DNA from: Synechococcus sp. CC9902
GTDB taxonomy: Bacteria > Cyanobacteriota > Cyanobacteriia > PCC-6307 > Cyanobiaceae
Assembly: GCF_000012505.1 (NCBI RefSeq)
Contig: NC_007513.1
Coordinates: 744,001-808,000, forward strand
Length of the DNA: 64,000 nt
Direction: 5' to 3'
Shown: in pieces, positions 26,107 through 34,431 of the stretch
Layout: each line of letters begins with the position of its first letter
How positions within the stretch are numbered: position 1 is the stretch's first letter
Position numbers and translations under genes: made by a program
Notes under the pieces: model-generated
The model's database searches: none
Told to the model about the DNA's origin: nothing
The model's input: only the letters and a program-made list of their open reading frames with translations

Positions 26107-28710
26107 ATGGCAGCTGTTGCACCCATCCGCTTAGCGGATTACACGCCTTGGGCTTTCCAACTGCCTGTCATTGAACTCAACGTTGATGTCCAGTCGAATC
26201 ATGTTGTTGTTAGCAGCCGGTTGGAGCTGACGCCGCAGTCTGCAGGCGCTCCACTTCTTCTGCGGGGTGTCGATCTCACGATTGAGAGTTTGGCCATCGA
26301 CGATGTTCCTTTGGAACCGTCTGAATGGTCCTATCGGGAGGGTCTCCTCACCATCAACAAGACCCCGGCGCAGCCTTTTGTGCTGGCGACGCGCTGTCGG
26401 ATTGATCCGTACAACAACAGTTCCCTTGAGGGTCTTTACGCCAGCTGTGGCTTGCTCAGTACCCAATGCGAGGCGGAGGGCTTCCGCCGAATCAGCTTGC
26501 ATCCCGACCGGCCTGATGTGTTGAGCCAATGGCGGGTGCGGATTGAAGCGCCGCGAGGCAGTTGCCCGGTCTTGCTTAGTAATGGCAACCCCATTGGCAC
26601 AGAAGCTGTCGGAACTGATCGCCATGCCGTCACTTGGGACGACCCATTTCCAAAACCTTCCTATCTCTTTGCTCTTGTGGCTGGTGATCTAAGGGAGATT
26701 CGCGATCGTTACACCACCTCGTCGGGGCGCGACGTGGCATTGCGGCTTCACGTTGAGGCCGGTGATGAAGCGTTCACGGCCCATGCCATGGCATCGCTGA
26801 AACGATCGATGGCTTGGGACGAATCGGTTTACAACCTGGAATATGACCTTGATGAGTACAACATTGTCGCTGTGCGTCACTTCAACATGGGCGCAATGGA
26901 AAATAAAAGTCTGAATATTTTTAATTCGAAGCTGGTCTTGGCAGATGCAGAAACGGCGACAGATGCTGAATTGGAGCGGATCGAAAGTGTTATTGCCCAT
27001 GAGTATTTTCACAACTGGAGTGGTAATCGGATCACTTGTCGAGATTGGTTTCAACTATCCCTTAAAGAAGGCCTTACCGTCTTCCGTGATCAAAGTTTTA
27101 CGGCAGATCTACACTCAGAGTCGGTGAAACGAATTGAGGATGTTTCGATGTTGAGAAACACTCAGTTTCGTGAGGATGCCGGCCCAACGGCTCATCCTGT
27201 TAAGCCCGCTGAGTATCAAGCAATCGATAATTTCTACACAACAACGATCTACGAAAAGGGTGCGGAGTTAATTCGCATGCTGCACACACTTCTGGGTGAA
27301 ACCCGGTTCATGCGCGGTATGGCCACTTATGTCAGTCGCTTTGATGGAACGGCAGCAACCACGGAAGATTTTGTCCAAGCCATTGCCGATGGGGCCTGCG
27401 CCGATGGACAGCCCCTTGGCTTTGATCTGGCGAAGTTTCGTCAGTGGTATCACCAAGCGGGTACGCCGCATTTGGAGGTGAAGCGCTCCTGGGACGACGC
27501 CCTTGGGCAGATGACAGTGCAGATGAAGCAGTCCACCTCTGCGACCCCCGGTCAGCCGGAGAAGCAACCATTGGTTCTGCCACTGGCGATGGCGTTGGTG
27601 GGACCCGAGGGTCGTGTTGGCGACGAGGCCTTGGTGGTGATGGATGGCGACACGATGACTACCACCCTTCAAGGGCAGCCCAATTCTCCGGCTCCGGCGC
27701 TGTCATTTTTGCGTCGTTTTTCGGCTCCGCTGATCGTTCAAATGGATCAGTCGTTGCAGGAAAATCTCCAGTTGTTTTCGGCCGACGACGATCCTTTTTC
27801 GCGCTGGGATGCGGGCCAGCGCCTTGCTCGGCAAGTGCTCCTGGCGCGGGCTCAGGGTGGATGTGATCAGGCGGTGGAAGCGGCTCTGATCGAGGCGATG
27901 CAGCAGCGCATCACGGCCGGCCAGGCCACGGATCGAGCCGATTTAGCAGCGCTGTTGTCGTTGCCGGGTATGGCTGAACTGGAAGCCCTCCAGAGCCCTG
28001 TCGACCCACTAGCCCTATACGACGCCATGCGTTCTTGGACCGCCGAGCTTGGGCGCCAGCTTCAGGTGCCGTTGCGCCAGGTGTTGTCAGTTGTGCGTCA
28101 CGATTGGCCGCTGGCATGGCCCGCCGGTCAAGGCGGTCGAGCCTTGACCGGCTTGGCTTGGCGCTGGCTGGCAGCGGCGGGTGATGAGGAGGTTCGTCGT
28201 GAGGCACTTCAGGCGGTGTCTGGCTCGTCGATGACTCTGGCGCGGTCTGCTTTGAGGGCCCTGCAACCCCTAGAAGTGGAGGAGCGAGATCAGGCATTGG
28301 CCTGTTTCTACGACCGCTGGCAAAACAAGCCGGTCATCCTTGATGCGTGGTTTGCCCTTGAAGCATCCGCCCCAAGGCTCAACGGATTGGAGCGCGTTCA
28401 GCAACTGTTGGAGCATCCCCGTTTTGATCCCCTTGCGCCGAATTCACTGCGTGCTGTTTTGGGTGGTTTCACCGCCAATGTCACCACCTTCCATGCCGTT
28501 GATGGCAGTGGCTATCGGTTTATGGCGGAACAAGTGGCTGCTGTCGACGCGCGCAATCCGATTACGGCGTCTCGCATGGCCAAGGTCTTTAGCCGCTGTG
28601 GAAGTTACGGGCCTGAGCGTCAGCGGGTGATGCGGGAGGCGATCAACCTATTGGCCTCCTATCCCCTCTCCGCCAATACGGCTGAAGTGGTGCAGTTGCT
28701 CAACCCATGA
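26107..28710 (+). CDS. pepN: Aminopeptidase N
   Basis: 867 residues, typical of bacterial PepN (M1 family). GAMEN (in FNMGAMENKS) binds the substrate N-terminus and HEYFHNW, with a downstream Glu, binds zinc. The C-terminal half is the helical DUF3458 domain. It removes N-terminal residues from peptides in the cytosol. The last 11 bp overlap the convergent zinc-ribbon gene. The part around 26,880-27,280 is visibly more AT-rich than the rest. Confidence 0.96.
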   Translation: MAAVAPIRLADYTPWAFQLPVIELNVDVQSNHVVVSSRLELTPQSAGAPLLLRGVDLTIESLAIDDVPLEPSEWSYREGLLTINKTPAQPFVLATRCRIDPYNNSSLEGLYASCGLLSTQCEAEGFRRISLHPDRPDVLSQWRVRIEAPRGSCPVLLSNGNPIGTEAVGTDRHAVTWDDPFPKPSYLFALVAGDLREIRDRYTTSSGRDVALRLHVEAGDEAFTAHAMASLKRSMAWDESVYNLEYDLDEYNIVAVRHFNMGAMENKSLNIFNSKLVLADAETATDAELERIESVIAHEYFHNWSGNRITCRDWFQLSLKEGLTVFRDQSFTADLHSESVKRIEDVSMLRNTQFREDAGPTAHPVKPAEYQAIDNFYTTTIYEKGAELIRMLHTLLGETRFMRGMATYVSRFDGTAATTEDFVQAIADGACADGQPLGFDLAKFRQWYHQAGTPHLEVKRSWDDALGQMTVQMKQSTSATPGQPEKQPLVLPLAMALVGPEGRVGDEALVVMDGDTMTTTLQGQPNSPAPALSFLRRFSAPLIVQMDQSLQENLQLFSADDDPFSRWDAGQRLARQVLLARAQGGCDQAVEAALIEAMQQRITAGQATDRADLAALLSLPGMAELEALQSPVDPLALYDAMRSWTAELGRQLQVPLRQVLSVVRHDWPLAWPAGQGGRALTGLAWRWLAAAGDEEVRREALQAVSGSSMTLARSALRALQPLEVEERDQALACFYDRWQNKPVILDAWFALEASAPRLNGLERVQQLLEHPRFDPLAPNSLRAVLGGFTANVTTFHAVDGSGYRFMAEQVAAVDARNPITASRMAKVFSRCGSYGPERQRVMREAINLLASYPLSANTAEVVQLLNP

Positions 28711-28915
28711 GTACAACAATCAGGATGACAACGATCACTAAACCCACAAGCCAGCGCCAGCGTTGTTGGCGAGATCGTCCAGATGGGCGAGCTGTAGAGC
28801 GGCTCGGCCGAGTCCCCGCTGCTAACCCGCAGGACTGGCAGACCAGTCGACCTGCCATCGAGCGATCGGCGCGAAAGCGACGACTTCCACAGTTCTGGCA
28901 AACGCTTGTAGCCAC
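28700..28915 (-). CDS. Zinc-ribbon membrane protein
   Basis: 71 residues from a GTG at 28915; an ATG at 28966 would add 17 less typical residues. Two CxxC pairs (CQNCG and CQSCG, 17 residues between the pairs) form a zinc ribbon, followed by a basic linker and one C-terminal transmembrane helix (WLVGLVIVVILIVVLMG). A tail-anchored zinc-ribbon protein of unknown function. It overlaps the convergent pepN stop. Confidence 0.65.
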   Translation of the reverse strand: MATSVCQNCGSRRFRADRSMAGRLVCQSCGLAAGTRPSRSTARPSGRSRQQRWRWLVGLVIVVILIVVLMG

Positions 28916-28966
28916 GACCCCTGTTTCCGTTAGCCATCCAGCATGACCGGCAGCGTCACCCTTCAT

Positions 28967-29713
28967 GGCTGAGTTGTTGTCTATTAATCACACCATTGGT
29001 TCAAGGTGCAGGTCAACCGAACCACACCACACACAAGTCGCCCCGTCCTTAGGAGGGTTTTCAGTGGTTGCCCTGCGTGAGATTGATTGTTTTTTACAGG
29101 ATATATTGTTGACTTGGAATAGTATTTTAGAAGCGAAAAATTTTCATGCATTTTTCATTTTTTTGGTGCGTATTTTCTCTCATTTGCTTGCAAAACGTTT
29201 TTAACGCATAAGTGCCATCAACTCGGTTGATTTTGATTGTTGTTTGATGCGAATCGTTGTATTCCCCCTGGTGTGGATTTTCAGTTGTAACTCATTCCCC
29301 CTTTAGATTGAGGTTGGAATTTGCTGCTTTCGTCAGCCCAGGTTATGTTTTCTTCAAGGGGATTAATCAAGAAAGCATGTTTTCCTTTTTCAATGTAGTT
29401 ATGGATATTCTTGAAGTTGTACTTCCAACTGATGTGTACTGAATGTGCATTTGATTGTTCCGTTGTTGACAACTTTGCAAGGACAGCGAGAAGTTTTTCG
29501 TTGATTGAACCAACCGGTGCTCGCTATTTTGATGCTGGCTTTCTTGGCTGAATCCGAAGACTACTGCTTTCATCCAGGTTGCCACCCATCAACAGATTCG
29601 CTCCTGCATATCGATTGCCCACTCGTTTCGCGTGTTCGGCTAAGGGGCGGGTTTCACTGTCGCCATGAGTCAGAGGGACTGGCGAAAGTTATGTCATCTT
29701 CAAAACTTTTCAA
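28967..29713. other. AT-rich gene-poor stretch
   Basis: About 750 bases, strongly T-rich from 29080 to 29470. Open frames here (up to 63-73 codons on either strand) lack coding pattern and start signals. A 21-codon frame at 29378 (MFSFFNVVMDILEVVL) is the only peptide-like piece. I see no RNA gene I can name; a small RNA is possible. Confidence 0.5.
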
Positions 29714-29884
29714 ATGTCAACTGAAATCCGTAACTGGGATGTTGTTGCTAAAGCAATGGAAGCAGCCGGAGCCACTTCAAGCCAGATGTACATCCGTGCG
29801 AAAGCATTGGCTGAGGGAAAACTCGATCCAATGCCAACAAGCTTCCCTGAGGCTCCTTACAGCATTTCTGCTGTGGCTGGCTGA
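29714..29884 (+). CDS. 56-residue hypothetical protein
   Basis: ATG to TGA, 56 residues, starting MSTEIRNWDVVAKAMEAAG and ending PYSISAVAG. The N-terminal half is an amphipathic helix-rich segment, the C-terminal half Pro-rich. Codon use is normal for the chromosome, in contrast to the AT-rich flank, and a hairpin follows it. Family not recognised. Confidence 0.5.
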   Translation: MSTEIRNWDVVAKAMEAAGATSSQMYIRAKALAEGKLDPMPTSFPEAPYSISAVAG

Positions 29885-29898
29885 ACATTCAAAAAAGA

Positions 29899-29916
29899 GC
29901 CTCACATCTGTGAGGC
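29899..29916. terminator. Hairpin between two microgenes
   Basis: GCCTCACA / TGTGAGGC, a perfect 8-bp stem with a tiny TC centre. An A6 run precedes it (a U-tract on the minus strand); the plus-strand side is only weakly T-rich. Probably a terminator for the gene at 29714. Confidence 0.5.
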
Positions 29917-29932
29917 TTGACTTATTAAATCA

Positions 29933-30112
29933 ATGAATACCAAGCAAGCCGTCCATCAGTATTTGATCCGCTACAAAGATGTTGAAGGTAAGAGCTATGA
30001 ACAAAGTTTGTGTGCCTCCAATGCAATGGAAGCTCGTCACTTAGTCATGGAGAGTATTTCCGGCCTAGATCAAAGACCAAATCTAATTCGTGCCATTCTT
30101 AAGGCTGATTAA
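29933..30112 (+). CDS. 59-residue hypothetical protein
   Basis: ATG to TAA, beginning MNTKQAVHQYLIRYKDVEGK and ending LIRAILKAD. The pattern of a beta hairpin (HQYLIRYKDVEGKSYEQSLCASN) followed by a helix (AMEARHLVMESIS) looks like a small folded alpha/beta domain. No family recognised. It ends before an 18-bp perfect palindrome shared with the convergent gene at 30171. Confidence 0.55.
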   Translation: MNTKQAVHQYLIRYKDVEGKSYEQSLCASNAMEARHLVMESISGLDQRPNLIRAILKAD

Positions 30113-30152
30113 ATTAGTTTCTCAGGTGTTACTCAATTGATAGTGATTAAGA

Positions 30153-30170
30153 CAATCCCGATCGGGATTG
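30153..30170. terminator. 18-bp perfect palindrome between convergent microgenes
   Basis: CAATCCCGATCGGGATTG is fully self-complementary and lies between the stop codons of the plus-strand gene ending at 30112 and the minus-strand gene ending at 30171. No U-tract, so termination is inferred from position. Confidence 0.4.
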
Positions 30171-30308
30171 CTACTCGCTAAGGGCTCCGCCTCTCCATCT
30201 TTGTGGTGTATGACGCTCTGGTTTTTTGGTGATTGCTTCAGCGCCTTTGGCGAGCTGCTCAGGTGCAGTTTTGACGAGGGATTTGTGCTCTGGGGATGGG
30301 TTTGCCAT
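30171..30308 (-). CDS. 45-residue basic hypothetical protein
   Basis: ATG to TAG on the minus strand, starting MANPSPEHKSLVKTAPEQ and ending RWRGGALSE. Highly polar and basic, probably partly disordered. The codon pattern is consistent with coding, but length is short and no family is recognised. Confidence 0.45.
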   Translation of the reverse strand: MANPSPEHKSLVKTAPEQLAKGAEAITKKPERHTPQRWRGGALSE

Positions 30309-30646
30309 GAGTGGATTTGCCTATGGGCGTAGCTAAGAGCCCCATTGGGAGTTCTTCAAGTAAAACGTTACCCAGCTTTATGTGCAGGCGTTGCTGCATA
30401 GCTCATGCAAGCGACATGTATGCATCAACGGATCGACTTTGATCGTGATGCCTTGATTGTTTAAAAGCTTTGAACATCTGATCAATCTCGCCGGCAATCA
30501 GTTCACCCCTGCGCCGCAACTATTGGGTGGGATTGTTCCGGAACGGCATGGTTGATGCCCGCTCAGAAAAGGTTTCCAGGCTATGGATGAGCCCCAGCCT
30601 CTAAGACCCCACAGCCTGCGCTTGCGAAAGATACCCTTGCTGAAGT
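30309..30646. other. Intergenic stretch with no supported gene
   Basis: About 340 bases between the 45-residue gene and the LexA-box promoter of the 76-residue gene. A minus-strand frame crosses it (30498-30836) but its product is shadow-like. Nothing else recognised. Confidence 0.4.
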
Positions 30647-30660
30647 AGTACAGATGTACT
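30647..30660. promoter_or_regulatory. LexA (SOS) box
   Basis: AGTACAGATGTACT fits the cyanobacterial LexA-box consensus RGTACNNNDGTWCB at every defined position, and the palindrome extends one base each side (30646-30661). It sits 18-31 bp before the ATG of the 76-residue gene. Confidence 0.65.
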
Positions 30661-30677
30661 AAACATGAGGTGCGGCG

Positions 30678-30908
30678 ATGGAGGAATGGAGTTTTGTCGA
30701 TGAAAGGGAATTGCAGGGCTGGAAGGGCGCCTGCCTTTGCATCACCTGCCAACACTTCGCCTATGGGGTGGACCAGCACTGCCGGACGATTCTCGGATGC
30801 AACGTGAGGCAGAAGCAGTTGCCCCAGGGCGACCATCTGACAAAGAAATGCAAGCTATGGGCACCGACTTGGCAGAAGGAAATGGGATGGGCACCCGAGG
30901 CAGGTTGA
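30678..30908 (+). CDS. 76-residue Cys-rich protein, putatively LexA-controlled
   Basis: ATG start 17 bp after the LexA box. The protein has six Cys (CLCITC, QHC, LGC, KKC) and several His, suggesting a metal site or disulfides, and conserved-looking Trp residues (LQGWKGACL, MGWAPEAG). No membrane segment. I recall similar small proteins in picocyanobacteria but cannot name a family. If the operator is real it is a DNA-damage-induced gene of unknown function. Confidence 0.65.
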   Translation: MEEWSFVDERELQGWKGACLCITCQHFAYGVDQHCRTILGCNVRQKQLPQGDHLTKKCKLWAPTWQKEMGWAPEAG

Positions 30909-31009
30909 TCGGTCGGCCGTGATCCCTGGCTGGAGTGCGCCCGTTATCGCTCCGCTCCGGAGCCCCTCAACCCGGTGGCACGGCTCAACGGTTGAAGCAT
31001 AAAAAGTCC

Positions 31010-31783
31010 ATGCTGGCGTTAACAACATCATTTGTTGTCAACGCTGTTGCCCACAAGGTCATGAAAGCACCAGAAGCACTGTTACGCCGTCTCGCTCAAA
31101 CGCCAGATACGGCACACGGTTCAAGGCGGTTGGCGGTGGTGATGGGGCAATTAGGCGATTTTGATTCCTTGGAATACGCCCAGGTGCTCGTCCCCCGGAT
31201 GGATTCTTTGCGAAACCAAGGCGTCACCGTTCAGGTGTTCGCCATTGGTGACGCCGCCGGGGCGGATCGCTTTTGTGGATTTACAGGTTTTCCCCGCGAG
31301 CAACTCCAGGTTGACCCTGCTCCAACCTTGCATGAGCAATTGGGCCTTGAGGCAGGATTGACGACGCCGGGTGGGCCTTGGCCCGGTTTTTTATTGATGT
31401 GCGCTGGTATTGGTTCTCCAGGGACCCTGCAGGAGGTGTTTCGCGGTTACACGGGCGATCGTCAGGCCCCGCAACTGTTCGCTGACGAGGACCTGGTGCA
31501 GGCCTCGCCTCTGCCGTCTTTTCGCGGAAGGATGTTCCGCCGGGCCGGTGGTGATGGTTTCCAGAGACCATTTGAATTGGCGACTTGGCGACTGAGAAAT
31601 ATGAATGAAGTGCTTGGAAACTGGCGCACCTATGTGCCTTGTGATGACTTCATTGCCCAGCGTGGGGCTACTTATTTATTAGATAGTGATGACACATTGT
31701 TATATCAACACCGCGATAAAAGCTTGCTGGGTTATTCCGAAACGATGGCAACACCATTGGCTTTTTTGGATCAATACCTCTAA
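31010..31783 (+). CDS. Peroxiredoxin-like (AhpC/TSA_2) family protein
   Basis: 257 residues from the ATG at 31010; an ATG at 31061 (MKAPEALLRRL) is another candidate. The segment RLAVVMGQLGDFDSLEYAQVLVPRMDSLRNQGVTVQVFAIGDAAGADRF is the thioredoxin-fold core of the PRXL2/AhpC-TSA_2 group found in cyanobacteria and plastids. The usual peroxidatic CxxC at the start of the first helix is absent (GDFDSL instead), so redox activity is doubtful. Cys residues occur in RFCGFTG and VPCDDF. Function unknown. Confidence 0.75.
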   Translation: MLALTTSFVVNAVAHKVMKAPEALLRRLAQTPDTAHGSRRLAVVMGQLGDFDSLEYAQVLVPRMDSLRNQGVTVQVFAIGDAAGADRFCGFTGFPREQLQVDPAPTLHEQLGLEAGLTTPGGPWPGFLLMCAGIGSPGTLQEVFRGYTGDRQAPQLFADEDLVQASPLPSFRGRMFRRAGGDGFQRPFELATWRLRNMNEVLGNWRTYVPCDDFIAQRGATYLLDSDDTLLYQHRDKSLLGYSETMATPLAFLDQYL

Positions 31784-31818
31784 CGGTTCAGTAAAGATGC
31801 TCCGTTGGTGTTGAAGAC

Positions 31819-32364
31819 TTAAGTCGCCTTGGGGTTGTCGTTGCCTTGGGTCCAAGCGGCGATAAGGCCAGCCATGAATCCTCCAGCGTGGCCAACCCAG
31901 CTCACCCCCGCTGGGGAGATCCCTGGAATCAAGGCCATGATTGCTGATCCGTACAACCAAAATGCCACCAGGCTCAACACGATCGGCAGAATTTTTTTCT
32001 CAATCCAACCAATCAATAAGAGATAACCGAGCAGCCCATAAATCACGCCAGAGAGTCCATGGCTTCGGGTGGGCCACAACAGCGCGATTGGTACATTCAT
32101 CACCAGAACTGCCACCCAGACAGACAGGTAATCCCTAACCCCTCGGGTGAGCACCAACCAGCTCAGAACGAGAAAAATCACACTGTTGGACAGTAAATGC
32201 CCAAAGCCAGAGTGGCTAAACGGAGCGCTGAGAACTCCCCACCACGGCAGACCTGGACCCATTGGCAGATTCCAGTTGCCAGAGAAGAGCACTTGGTCGA
32301 AAACTTCCTGAGCCCAGGCCAGTCCCAGCAACAGCACTGGCAGGAGAAATCGCCCGCGCATCAA
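31819..32364 (-). CDS. Rhomboid family intramembrane serine protease
   Basis: 181 residues with about six transmembrane helices. HSGFGHLLSN (residues 51-60) is the oxyanion-hole region, GLSGVIYG holds the catalytic Ser105 and SWVGHAGGFMAGL the catalytic His159. The protease cuts transmembrane helices of substrate proteins in the plasma or thylakoid membrane. Divergent from the FAD oxidoreductase with 44 bp between starts. Confidence 0.9.
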   Translation of the reverse strand: MMRGRFLLPVLLLGLAWAQEVFDQVLFSGNWNLPMGPGLPWWGVLSAPFSHSGFGHLLSNSVIFLVLSWLVLTRGVRDYLSVWVAVLVMNVPIALLWPTRSHGLSGVIYGLLGYLLLIGWIEKKILPIVLSLVAFWLYGSAIMALIPGISPAGVSWVGHAGGFMAGLIAAWTQGNDNPKAT

Positions 32365-32408
32365 TCAGAAGAAGCGACCACAATGATGATTCCACCGCAC
32401 AGGGATTG

Positions 32409-33941
32409 GTGAAGGACAGCGTCGATGTCCTCGTGATTGGAAGTGGCATTGGAGGGCTCTGCTGTGCGGGGCTCTGTGCCAAATCGGGTCGGGATGTGTT
32501 GGTGCTTGAAGCTCATCAACAGCTAGGCGGAGCCGCCCATGGTTTTCAAAGACAGGGCTATCACCTTGAGTCGGGTCCATCCCTGTGGAGTGGCCTAGGG
32601 CGCTGGCCAAGCAACAACCCCCTAGCTCAAGTGCTGCGGGCCCTGGGCCAGACCTTGGAGGTTGTTCCCTACAGCGCTTGGGATGTGCTGCTCCCCGAAG
32701 GTGATCTGAGCGTTGCCGTCGGCAATGACGGTTTTGAAGCCGTTGTGGGGCAGCTGCGGGGTTCCGCCGCTGTGGAGGAGTGGCGGCGATTCATGGAGGT
32801 GTTGCGTCCGATTGCTGCGGCGGCTGATGCGTTGCCGCTCTTGTCGATGCGGCCTGGTGTGGACGGGATGGCCCAACTGTTGCAGCGTGGAGGGCGGTTA
32901 CTGCCACATCTCCGGGCGATGCGACACCTCGCCGGTGCCTTTGGGCCGTTGGTGGATCGACATCTCCAGGATCCGTTCCTTCGCCACTGGGTGGACTTGC
33001 TCTGCTTCCTGATCAGTGGGATGCCGATGGGCGACACCAATGCCGCTGCGATGGCCACCTTGTTTGGGGAGTGGTTTCAGCCCGAGGCCCATCTCGACTA
33101 TCCCCTCGGTGGTAGTGCCGCGGTGGTGGATGCCCTAGTGAAGGGCCTTAAGGAGCACGGCGGCAGCCTTCGGACCGGCGTCACCGTGCGATCTCTTCTG
33201 TTGGACGGTGATCGTGTTGTGGGGGTGGAGTTGCAGAACGGGGAGCAGATTTCTGCACAGCGCGTTGTGAGCAACGCCGACATCTGGAGCACGCTGGCGA
33301 TGCTCCCAGATGGCGCCGCTGAGGCATGGCAGCGTCAACGCGTAGAGACGCCTCGTTGCAACAGCTTTTTGCATCTTCATTTGGGTTTTGATGCCAGCGG
33401 TTTGGCTCCCCTGCCCATCCACACGGTGTGGGTGGACGACTGGAACCGGGGAATTGCCGCTGAGCGCAATGTCGTGGTGTTGTCGGTCCCTTCTGTCCTC
33501 GATGCCTCGATGGCTCCTGCCGGACGCCACGTCTTGCATGGCTACACCCCAGCCAGCGAGCCTTGGTCGTTGTGGCGTGAGCACACCCGTGGCACGCCGG
33601 CCTATGACGCGTTGAAACAGGAGCGGTGCGAGGTGTTTTGGCATGTTCTAGAGCGAACGATCCCCGATATTCGTGACCGCTGCGATCTGGTGATGGAGGG
33701 CACACCCTTGACCCACAGCCATTTCTTAAATGTGAGCGAAGGGAGCTACGGGCCAGCACTTTCCGCAGCGAAGGGCTTGTTCCCTGGGGTGACGACTCCA
33801 CTCGAGAATCTGTGGCTTTGTGGTGCCAGCACCTTCCCCGGGATTGGCATCCCCCCCGTCGCGGCGAGCGGGGCCATGGCAGCCCACGCCATCTTGGGTG
33901 GCCAGGCTCAGACGCGTTTGCTGAAGGAGTTGGGGATCTGA
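32409..33941 (+). CDS. FAD-dependent carotenoid isomerase/desaturase-like oxidoreductase
   Basis: 510 residues from the GTG at 32409 (TTG at 32406 also possible); the frame upstream overlaps the rhomboid gene. VLVIGSGIGGLCCAGLCAKSG is the dinucleotide-binding motif, LGGAAHGFQRQGYHLESGPS the CrtI/CrtH-type second block, and LWLCGASTFPGIGIPPVAASG the C-terminal FAD motif. The family includes prolycopene isomerase CrtH and retinol saturases. Its exact substrate is uncertain; a paralogue of CrtH acting on carotenoids or other isoprenoids is the best guess. Confidence 0.85.
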   Translation: MKDSVDVLVIGSGIGGLCCAGLCAKSGRDVLVLEAHQQLGGAAHGFQRQGYHLESGPSLWSGLGRWPSNNPLAQVLRALGQTLEVVPYSAWDVLLPEGDLSVAVGNDGFEAVVGQLRGSAAVEEWRRFMEVLRPIAAAADALPLLSMRPGVDGMAQLLQRGGRLLPHLRAMRHLAGAFGPLVDRHLQDPFLRHWVDLLCFLISGMPMGDTNAAAMATLFGEWFQPEAHLDYPLGGSAAVVDALVKGLKEHGGSLRTGVTVRSLLLDGDRVVGVELQNGEQISAQRVVSNADIWSTLAMLPDGAAEAWQRQRVETPRCNSFLHLHLGFDASGLAPLPIHTVWVDDWNRGIAAERNVVVLSVPSVLDASMAPAGRHVLHGYTPASEPWSLWREHTRGTPAYDALKQERCEVFWHVLERTIPDIRDRCDLVMEGTPLTHSHFLNVSEGSYGPALSAAKGLFPGVTTPLENLWLCGASTFPGIGIPPVAASGAMAAHAILGGQAQTRLLKELGI

Positions 33942-33987
33942 GCGGACAGGTTGCGTCATAACCTCTGTGCGCGAGCTAGCGCCCAGC

Positions 33988-34194
33988 ATGAACTCCAACG
34001 CCAGAATTGACTCTCTGCAGTTGATGTTGACGGATCTCCGCATGCGGAATGAACCGATCCGCCATAAAGCGGCATTCCGCGGATGCCAGCCGGAATTTCA
34101 GGATCTGGTCAGCCGTTTGATTGAGCAACTGGAAGGGGAGCTTTTTGAGGAGAAGCAGCGGTACCGCCAAGCATCACGGTCTGCGGCCCAATAA
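33988..34194 (+). CDS. 68-residue hypothetical protein
   Basis: ATG at 33988 (MNSNARIDSLQLMLTDLRMRN). Mostly helical and charged, probably a small coiled-coil protein (LIEQLEGELFEEKQRYRQ). Overlaps the convergent DUF6737-like gene by 21 bp. No function known. Confidence 0.55.
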   Translation: MNSNARIDSLQLMLTDLRMRNEPIRHKAAFRGCQPEFQDLVSRLIEQLEGELFEEKQRYRQASRSAAQ

Positions 34195-34431
34195 GTCCTG
34201 CTGCAGGCTTTCTTTGTAGGCGCTTGGCACAACGACGAGAAACAGGCCCCACCACAGGGCGACGGCGATCGCCATTGGCAGGGTGATCCAAAGCCGGTGC
34301 AGGATCAGCCAGGAGCCCAGCACGCCAATTATTCCGGTCGAAACAATCGACCAGGGCTGACACCACCAAGGCTTGAGCGCCCAGAATGGTGGGAGTTCGG
34401 CAGGGTCGCTAACGGAGGGCTTCGAGGTCAC
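34174..34431 (-). CDS. Small two-helix membrane protein (DUF6737-like)
   Basis: 85 residues from a GTG at 34431, overlapping the upstream fusion gene by 23 bp. FWALKPWWCQPWSIVSTGIIGVLGSWLILH and LWITLPMAIAVALWWGLFLVVVPSAYKE form two transmembrane helices separated by a short turn. The pattern matches a cyanobacterial family of small membrane proteins of unknown function. Membrane location (plasma or thylakoid) unknown. Confidence 0.7.
   Translation of the reverse strand: MTSKPSVSDPAELPPFWALKPWWCQPWSIVSTGIIGVLGSWLILHRLWITLPMAIAVALWWGLFLVVVPSAYKESLQQDLLGRRP

Noticed and set aside
29505-29936. 143-codon plus-strand open frame
   Set aside because: Overlaps the better-supported 56-residue gene in another frame; product has no coherent pattern.
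30498-30836. 112-codon minus-strand open frame across the LexA box
   Set aside because: Antisense to the 76-residue gene and crosses its operator; product looks like a shadow.
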